NCBI GenBank assembly: GCA_022641835.1
Contig: CP048719.1
Coordinates: forward strand, 1-64,000
Length of the DNA: 64,000 nucleotides
Direction of reading: 5' to 3'
Source of the DNA: Petasospora fabianii
Taxonomy: Eukaryota; Ascomycota; Saccharomycetes; Phaffomycetales; Wickerhamomycetaceae
In this document: positions 57,707-64,000 of the stretch, piece after piece
Layout of the letters: each line of letters starts with the position of its first letter
How positions within the stretch are numbered: position 1 is the first letter of the stretch
Notes under the pieces: generated by a model
Told to the model about the DNA's origin: nothing
The model's input: only the letters and a program-made list of their open reading frames with translations
Databases searched by the model: none
Program-made: the position numbers and the translations under genes

Positions 57707-59028
57707 ATCGATGGACTTCTCGAGCCTGTTCAGGAGTCACAGGATTAGTCTCTGATGTATCTGTCAGTTGACACTTTTGTTACGGGGTTTCGCGTGGAAA
57801 ATGCGATCTGTGATGTCGCTTGAAGGATTCGAACTCATAAACTTTTTTCTGAGACTACGACCGTTCCTGTAGGGACACACCGCTTCCTCCCCCCATCAGC
57901 TGCCGAGTCGGAAAAACCTTCATGCAGGCGCTGCCTGCTCTAAGATTCGATGATTCGATGATTCGATGATTCGATGATTGCTGCTCGGGGTTTTCTCGAG
58001 GTGTTTTCCTTGTGGAAGCAACGGATGATTTTTGAGGTTTTTATAGTCTTGACCGAGCGCCCATACGGTTCTCGTAGCCTTTGCCATATTGCCATCTTGG
58101 GGTATCAACAGCCTCACCACATGGGAGAGAGATCCAGCTGCAGCCCTTTCCCGTTTCTCGGACGTCCGTTGACAGGTTAGCCTGTGGCCCACTTCCTGAG
58201 GTGTGGATTGTCTCTAGCTTGCCATTGAGAGATTTCTAGTGTCTTAAAGGCTGAATAGACTAGTGTATGTATGGTATATACTGCAATTGATTGCGCTGTG
58301 TTTTTTGTCCCGCCATCCCCAGATCTTGCGGGAGAGACGAGGAAATAGAAGGCATAAGACATAGACGATGGTGACGTAAGTATTCTGGATGCCTTCTTAT
58401 CCGCGAGGAGAACTAGGGAGGGGAGAGACATTGAGTTCACAGCCACGCGTATCTTGTTGGTTGTTTCCCGAGCTGCCCGAGCTTCCTCCTGGTGGGCCGG
58501 TGAACCGTATCCAGAGGCCCCAAACCTCAAAACATCGGTCTCGGTGCTGGAGACTACCCGTCTTCGTGCTCCATCACCACTGAACTGACATTTGCCCTTG
58601 CTGCAACTGGCGGTGCACTGTCGTCCTTTGGAGTCACCAGCGGAGTCGTCGGTGCTCGGTCTGGGTGTCCCCTGCCCGCAGGCCCACGCGGTGGCCCGCG
58701 TCCTGCCCTGGGGCGGGCTCGTCGGACTGCGGCCTCCAGGCAGGAAAACGCGGGCCCTGTAGGCAGAACAAAATTTAAAACGCTCCAAGGCCGCCAAACG
58801 GCCGAAGAGCCGTCTGTTAAATGCGCACGCAGGCGATAGGCACAATCCAACCAGGGCTTCTTCAATTTCACTTCCAACCATCTTCCACGCACTCCATAAA
58901 CAACACTCCCAGAGCACAACCCCCCACACACACACTAACCTAACCCCTTTCCTCTCGATCACTCCAACAGACACACCCGACCCCCCAGATTCTGCCCTGA
59001 GCAACCGGACATTTCCACATCACCATCC
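57707..59028. other. Long intergenic region with a GC-rich block
   Basis: About 1.3 kb between the divergent VPS36 and NDE1. It contains a short tandem repeat (57945-57976) and a strongly GC-rich block at about 58640-58770. A 275-codon open frame on the minus strand (58177-59004) has no ATG at its start and no family resemblance, so no gene is called. Confidence 0.35.
57945..57979. repeat. (ATTCGATG)4 tandem repeat
   Basis: Four perfect copies of the 8-bp unit ATTCGATG (57945-57976) plus a partial ATT, in the VPS36-NDE1 intergenic region. Confidence 0.95.
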
Positions 59029-61134
59029 ATGTCCCTCCTCAGAGCTGTTCTTGTGGGCACAAGGGCTCCTGCCTCGAGACTTGTGGTTCCCACCGCTCGT
59101 AGAGCCCTCTCCACTGTGTCCAAGTCCTCATCCTCGGGGCCTTACGCTCGCTTTACCTCGAACACCTCCCTCGCCAAGGGCCACAAGTGGCTCTCCACGT
59201 CTCCGTTGCGTTCAAACACCCGAGTTGAGGTTCCAAAGTCAATTCCTCCAAGAGCCACTTTCTGGAACTCCACCACTATCGGTAAGCTCCTCAGACTCAC
59301 AATGCTTGCATGTGTCTTTGGTACCACCACCATAGTGGTGCTCATTGGTGGTTTCTTTATCTACGACGCAACCACTTACAAGCCTGAGTCCTTCCCAGAT
59401 AAGATCAAAGTGTGCATCGATGCCCTCAACCCACAGAGAGGTGGTCCAGAAAACCTCCCAATCCTCAAGTACAACCTGGATGACTACGATTCTCCTGACA
59501 AGGAGCAATTGCGTTACAGACCAAAACTTGTCGTCTTGGGTTCTGGCTGGGGATCAGTTGCTGTCTTGAAGAGTTTGTCCTACGGTGATTACGATGTCAC
59601 CGTCATCTCCCCAACCAACTACTTCCTCTTTACTCCATTGCTCCCATCTGCTGCTACTGGTACCCTCGAAGTCAAGACCTTGATTGAGAGTATTAGAAAG
59701 ATTGTTAACTCCCTCAATGGTCATTACTTGGAGGCTTATGCAGACAAGGTTGAGTTTTCCGACAAGCTCGTCAGAGTCCACCAGGTTGACAAGCTCACTG
59801 GTGAGAAGCAGGAGTTCTATGTTCCATATGATAAGCTCGTTGTTGCAGTTGGTTCTAACTCAAACACCCACGGTGTGGAAGGTTTAGAATACTGTAACCA
59901 GTTGAAGACAGCCGAAGATGCTGTTGCCATCAAGAAGAAGATCACCACTTTGCTCGAAAAGGCCTGTTTGCCAACCACTACTGACGAAGAAAGAAGAAGA
60001 CTTCTGTCATTTGTTGTCTGTGGTGGTGGTCCAACCGGTGTCGAATTTGCTGCTGAAGTTTACGATTTGTTGAACGAGGATTTGCCAAAATCTTACCCAA
60101 AGATCTTGAGACAGGAGTTGAGTGTTCACGTTATTCAGTCGAGATCTAATATTTTGAACACATACGATGAAAGAATCTCTGAGTATGCCACTGAGCGTTT
60201 CCAGAAAGAGACAATTGATGTTTTGACCAACTCTCGTGTTGTGAAGATCTTGCCTGACGAGGTTATCTTCAATCAGAAGGATGACAACGGTAACGTTGAG
60301 TTGAAATCCTTGCCATTTGGTCTTTGTCTCTGGTCTACTGGTGTCGCTCAGAACCCATTGGCTAAGGAGATTGTCACCGCTTTGTCACATTCCCAGAGAA
60401 ACAAGAGAGCCATTGAGACCGATTCCCACTGCAGAGTCATTGGTGCTCCATTGGGTGATGTCTACGCCATTGGTGACTGTGCTACTGTCAGAACTGAGTT
60501 GGCTGAACGCACCGTTGAGTACGTCAGAAAATACATTGTTGACAAACACTTGACCAACATATCATCCTCTGAGATCATCACCGATAATGATATCAAGAAC
60601 ATGAAGTTGAACTACACGGAGCTCTACGAGTTGGGTCAGGAGATTGCCAGAAGACATCCAGAGACTTCTGAGGCCTTGAACTTCATGAAGGAGCTCGTTC
60701 CAGTCTACGACAAGAACCACACAGGCCACTTGTCCTTTGACCAAATTTCCGCCTTGTTCAAGGACGTTGAATCCAGAGTCACTTCCTTGCCGGCTACAGC
60801 TCAGAGAGCTGGTCAGCAGGGTAAGTACTTGGGTAAAAAACTCTCCAAGCTTGCCAAGTCCTCCGTGACCTTGACCGCCAACGAGATTCTCGATGGTGAC
60901 ATTGACGAGGCCATCTCTAGACCTTTCCAGTACAAGCACTTGGGATCTCTTGCCTACATTGGTAACTCTGCTGTGTTTGACTTGCCAGGTTACTCCTTTG
61001 TCGGAGGTTTGATCGCCATGTACTTGTGGAGAGGTACCTACTTTGCCAAGTCTGTCTCTCTCAGAGTCAGAGTCCTCTTGTTCTTCGATTGGTTGAAGAG
61101 AGGATTGTTCGGAAGAGATATTCTTTCCTACTAA
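59029..61134 (+). CDS. NDE1: External alternative NADH dehydrogenase (NDH-2) with EF-hand remnant
   Basis: Rotenone-insensitive dehydrogenase of the mitochondrial inner membrane, passing electrons from cytosolic NAD(P)H to ubiquinone without proton pumping. It has 701 aa. A Ser/Arg-rich presequence of about 80 residues precedes a membrane anchor (TMLACVFGTTTIVVLIGGFF), which fits intermembrane-space orientation. The FAD-binding fold has VVLGSGWGSVAVLKSL (from residue 167), and the NADH-binding fold has VVCGGGPTGVEFAAE (about 328). An insertion near residue 561 reads DKNHTGHLSFDQI, a degenerate EF-hand like that of calcium-responsive N. crassa NDE1, but with Gln in place of the last Glu. The tail (PGYSFVGGLIAMYLWRGTYF) is the quinone/membrane end. 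Confidence 0.94.
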   Translation: MSLLRAVLVGTRAPASRLVVPTARRALSTVSKSSSSGPYARFTSNTSLAKGHKWLSTSPLRSNTRVEVPKSIPPRATFWNSTTIGKLLRLTMLACVFGTTTIVVLIGGFFIYDATTYKPESFPDKIKVCIDALNPQRGGPENLPILKYNLDDYDSPDKEQLRYRPKLVVLGSGWGSVAVLKSLSYGDYDVTVISPTNYFLFTPLLPSAATGTLEVKTLIESIRKIVNSLNGHYLEAYADKVEFSDKLVRVHQVDKLTGEKQEFYVPYDKLVVAVGSNSNTHGVEGLEYCNQLKTAEDAVAIKKKITTLLEKACLPTTTDEERRRLLSFVVCGGGPTGVEFAAEVYDLLNEDLPKSYPKILRQELSVHVIQSRSNILNTYDERISEYATERFQKETIDVLTNSRVVKILPDEVIFNQKDDNGNVELKSLPFGLCLWSTGVAQNPLAKEIVTALSHSQRNKRAIETDSHCRVIGAPLGDVYAIGDCATVRTELAERTVEYVRKYIVDKHLTNISSSEIITDNDIKNMKLNYTELYELGQEIARRHPETSEALNFMKELVPVYDKNHTGHLSFDQISALFKDVESRVTSLPATAQRAGQQGKYLGKKLSKLAKSSVTLTANEILDGDIDEAISRPFQYKHLGSLAYIGNSAVFDLPGYSFVGGLIAMYLWRGTYFAKSVSLRVRVLLFFDWLKRGLFGRDILSY

Positions 61135-61769
61135 GTGTTATTACGTGACCCATGTTGTACGTTGTTTATTTGAGTTGATCAGTTGCCGTTTAGATTATAG
61201 AGTAGAAGCTTTCGAGAAAAAGTGATTTATTGAACTGTTGAAGATCTGTTGTGAACTACATAGATATTCTGTTCTTTTGTTAATAGTGTGAATTTCGTCA
61301 TCTAAACGGCTGACTGCCCCATAGATAGTAGAAAGTGTAAAGATGCCATTGCGCGGATATATAGTGTTTACTTTTGGAGAGTCATAAGCGTCAAATCAAA
61401 ATAGTGATTCCTTCTTTGTCACAACAGCGGTTAGCGTAAGCCGCCAACCAATGTCTCCTTGAAGATACAGATTAACACTGTAATGCCTTTTTTTAATCTT
61501 TGTGGTTCTACAACAACGCCTTGCTGTCTGCTCTAGCAGCGACACAAAGCCATCATGGCGTCCAGTTGGCAGCTACTTCTTAACATCATCATCATCACCT
61601 TTTCCCATAATCCACCCAAGACAAACACCCCTCTCTTCCTCCACGCTACACCCCTCTAAACTTGAAGCATCAAAACTTTACCCACTCCTACACATTAATC
61701 CTTCGCCGCTTCAACTGGACTACTTCTCCTCATCATCCCTTCAACTTGAAACCCCGAAAGTCTCTCATC
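61135..61769. promoter_or_regulatory. NDE1 3' region and promoter of the RRM gene
   Basis: 635 bp without a gene. The first half is AT-rich and probably the NDE1 terminator; the last 200 bp are pyrimidine-rich, as in a leader. An open frame extends upstream to 61662 but lacks an ATG before 61770. Confidence 0.35.
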
Positions 61770-63881
61770 ATGACCAGCCAGAACGACCCCGCCATCTTAA
61801 ACTCCATATCTTTGAACGCTTCTAGAGAACGTATGACGGAGCTCCTCAGTGACTTCAAGAAGTTGAACTTCAACAAGGAAAAGAGCGCCTCTCCGTTATC
61901 CAACGAACCATCCATGCAGTCCGTCATCTCTCCTCTGAAAGACTCCGCCGATAACGATGAGTCCATCGAATTGGTGAAGGCATACAAACCACAGGAGAAA
62001 TTGGTCGCACTTTACATTGGAGACTTGGATCCTGAAGTGACAGAGGAGAAACTCTATAACTTCTTTTCTGATTACAAAACGTTGTCCACCGTCAAGATCT
62101 GTTATTTGCCAGGAACAAAAACTTCGCTTGGATACGGTTATGTAAACTTCTCGTCTGAGGCCGATGCCCTGAGAGCCATTGAAGACCTTAACTACATGCC
62201 TCTTTTGAACAAAGAAATTCGTATCATGTCGTCATTGAAGGGTAAGGAAAAGTTGTTCTTGGGCACCAACGTCTACTTGTCGAATTTGAACATTGGTAAG
62301 GTCAACTCCTTGCGTACCTTTTACGAAACATTCAGGGCCCACGGCAAGATCTTGTCATGCAAGCTTGATTTGAACAAGTCTCAAGGATTTATCTCGTTTG
62401 AAGACAAGCAGACAGCCCATGAGTTTGTAAGAAAGATGGATAGCGCCATGCTCTTTGGCCGCAGACTTCACTGCGCCATTCATGTACCAAAGGCATCAAG
62501 AAGCAGTTCAATGAACTTGGGAAGAAAGGCAAATCTCAGCTGTACTCCATTCACAGACTCATCTTTGGATACATCCTTGGACACTCGCTCGCCTGCGAAT
62601 GTCCCTGAACGCCAGTACAACAGCAGCAGTGCCATCCCTGTCGAAGACTTGTCTTCTGTGTCTACATTGGTGCCTTCAAATGCTGTTAATGAAAATGATG
62701 ATGCGTATGCCTCATCGACCAATGACTTGGATTTTAAACAGGTCTATGTTAAGTGTCTCCCAAGTGATATTACCGAAGATAAGTTGAGGTACACATTCTC
62801 ACAGTGTGGACCAATCAGTGATGTCTTCCTTCAGTCAGTTCCAGAGTTCAAATCCTCATGGGCTATGATCACGTACAAGTACCCATCAGGTGCTCGTGAG
62901 GCTACTCAAATGTTCCACAGAAAAATCTTCAACGGAAGAAGATTGACATGTGTCAAGGCCTTGAAGAAAACTGAGCGTCAGCAGCAGTTGTTAGTGAAGT
63001 GCCCAACAGTAACTATCAACAAACCCAGTCCACATAGAAAGTTGTATTTATACAACTTACCACCAAAAGTCAATGAAAACTTCTTCAAGTTGTTCATGAG
63101 AGGATATACTCTTCATGGCACCGTTATTCGATACTTCATCTCGCCAAAGGCTTCCATCGGCTTTATCGACTTTGAGAGAGAAGATGATGCCAAGACCATC
63201 TGCCTGGTATTGAATGGTATTGACATTTCAGGATATTGCTTGAAGGCATCTTTGACAAAGATTGAAGATCCCCACAAATCAATCAGCGCCTCTGATGGTG
63301 ATGGCTCCGCTGCTCCACTTTCTGTTTTCCCAAGCGAAAATCCTCCCTTGGACCCACTCTCAGCAATTGGTACTACTACTGGAATCTCTTCACTGGCCGA
63401 GACTGACTTTGACTACAGTAAGCCTGTTTCTTCTACCACTGATCTCCAGCCTCGTTTCTTCTCCAACTCCCAGCCAAACGGCGGCGTGATTCGGGACCCA
63501 AATGGTGGACTCTTCCGCTTAGTTGCAGTACCTTTTGGCAGTGACACAGCAAATTCTTCCGAAATTAATTCGCCTATCACAAGAATTCCAAGCTTCAGAG
63601 AAGTCTCGGAGTATCATGGCACAGGTCTTGCTAATGAACCCTTGTTCGTTACCTTGGAGAAGTTAGCACCGCGCTACATTGACTTCATAAAGTATCCATA
63701 TGCTACCAGATCAAGCAACTTGAAGAGAATTCTTCACTATTTTATGGATATATACGCTCAAAATGACAGTTCACTCATGAGATGTGACTTGGAGAAAATT
63801 ATGAGAGGAGACCGAGCAACAGAATCCATGTTCAAGAACAAATTGATCGAGACAATTGAGTTATTGGGGTTCAACCGGTAA
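61770..63881 (+). CDS. PES4: Four-RRM RNA-binding protein, Pes4/Mip6-like
   Basis: RNA-binding protein of the poly(A)-binding superfamily, 703 aa from ATG 61770 (MTSQNDPAIL). Four RRMs are visible through their RNP-2 strands: LYIGDLDPEV (about residue 81), VYLSNLNIGK (167), VYVKCLPSDI (324) and LYLYNLPPKV (424), with RNP-1-like YGYVNF, QGFISF, WAMITY and IGFIDF. A Ser-rich linker separates RRM2 and RRM3. The C-terminal 90 residues (PLFVTLEKLAPRYIDFIKYP onward) form a helical block typical of Pes4/Mip6 rather than the PABC domain of Pab1. In S. cerevisiae these proteins act on mRNA export and on timing of meiotic translation. Pes4 and Mip6 are duplicates there, so the symbol is a nearest match. 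Confidence 0.8.
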   Translation: MTSQNDPAILNSISLNASRERMTELLSDFKKLNFNKEKSASPLSNEPSMQSVISPLKDSADNDESIELVKAYKPQEKLVALYIGDLDPEVTEEKLYNFFSDYKTLSTVKICYLPGTKTSLGYGYVNFSSEADALRAIEDLNYMPLLNKEIRIMSSLKGKEKLFLGTNVYLSNLNIGKVNSLRTFYETFRAHGKILSCKLDLNKSQGFISFEDKQTAHEFVRKMDSAMLFGRRLHCAIHVPKASRSSSMNLGRKANLSCTPFTDSSLDTSLDTRSPANVPERQYNSSSAIPVEDLSSVSTLVPSNAVNENDDAYASSTNDLDFKQVYVKCLPSDITEDKLRYTFSQCGPISDVFLQSVPEFKSSWAMITYKYPSGAREATQMFHRKIFNGRRLTCVKALKKTERQQQLLVKCPTVTINKPSPHRKLYLYNLPPKVNENFFKLFMRGYTLHGTVIRYFISPKASIGFIDFEREDDAKTICLVLNGIDISGYCLKASLTKIEDPHKSISASDGDGSAAPLSVFPSENPPLDPLSAIGTTTGISSLAETDFDYSKPVSSTTDLQPRFFSNSQPNGGVIRDPNGGLFRLVAVPFGSDTANSSEINSPITRIPSFREVSEYHGTGLANEPLFVTLEKLAPRYIDFIKYPYATRSSNLKRILHYFMDIYAQNDSSLMRCDLEKIMRGDRATESMFKNKLIETIELLGFNR

Positions 63882-64000
63882 AGTTGAGGTTAGTGTGAGT
63901 TTAATATTGGCAATATAGGTAAAACTTCATCACTATTTGAAGACATTTCTCGCTCTACTATAAAATTGGGCATCTGACTGCGAATCATTAGAGAAACCCC
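63882..64000. other. 3' flank of the RRM gene
   Basis: The last 119 bases are AT-rich and hold no recognisable feature. Confidence 0.3.

Noticed and set aside
57825-57836. GGATTCGAACTC, resembling a tRNA B box on the minus strand
   Set aside because: The flanking bases do not form a T-arm stem and no matching acceptor stem or A box is found nearby.
58177-59004. 275-codon minus-strand open frame upstream of NDE1
   Set aside because: The frame begins without ATG only 25 bp from the NDE1 start, crosses the GC-rich block and shows no domain; chance openness in GC-rich DNA is more likely.

Overview
The window looks like a nuclear chromosome segment of a budding yeast (Saccharomycotina). Genes are dense and mostly intronless. 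The few introns are 49-60 nt long with TACTAAC-type branch sites close to the 3' splice site. Recognisable proteins are yeast orthologs such as Skn7, Sch9, Hir3, Mgm101, Set5, Hym1, Vps36 and Htm1. Nitrate assimilation genes plus a complex I accessory subunit exclude a Saccharomyces-like lineage. A CTG codon at an invariant leucine of Skn7 argues for the standard genetic code rather than a CUG-Ser or CUG-Ala yeast. A nitrate-using yeast of the Ogataea/Kuraishia/Brettanomyces type or a similar lineage fits best; the species is inferred, not shown.

Positions 1-13839 hold a complete nitrate assimilation cluster: two convergent Zn(II)2Cys6 regulators (755-2818 plus strand, spliced; 2863-4656 minus strand), nitrite reductase YNI1 (minus), nitrate reductase YNR1 (minus) and the nitrate transporter YNT1 (plus, divergent from YNR1). 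Nitrate enters through Ynt1, Ynr1 reduces it to nitrite and Yni1 reduces that to ammonium. The two regulators are mutual paralogs and presumably control the pathway (Yna1/Yna2-like). GATA-type motifs sit in the promoters, including four copies of AGAGATAA between YNR1 and YNT1 and an inverted pair of GATAAGAATC upstream of YNI1.

Positions 13971-31255 carry DOC1/APC10 (spliced), a CocE/PepX-type hydrolase, an SVOP-like MFS transporter, a mitochondrial chalcone-isomerase-fold protein (AIM18/46), a spliced GAF-domain protein, HIR3 (spliced) and PMT4. Positions 31506-47622 carry a Nudix hydrolase (YJR142W-like), MGM101, a membrane protein possibly of the DP1/HVA22 type, a secreted metallophosphatase (YHR202W-like), SET5, SKN7, SCH9, a complex I NDUFA11-like subunit and HTM1/MNL1.

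Positions 48260-63881 carry a three-exon SPO12-like gene, RPS4, FMP10, FAU1, a branched-chain aminotransferase, HYM1, VPS36, an external NADH dehydrogenase with a degenerate EF-hand and a four-RRM PES4/MIP6-like protein. I saw no tRNA, rRNA, transposon, virus-derived element or CRISPR array. The observations most worth checking are the shortened siroheme cysteine motif in Yni1, the altered DNA-contact residues of the first nitrate regulator, an intron hidden in frame in the SPO12-like gene, and regulatory motifs upstream of RPS4, HIR3 and SPO12 that match known circuits.
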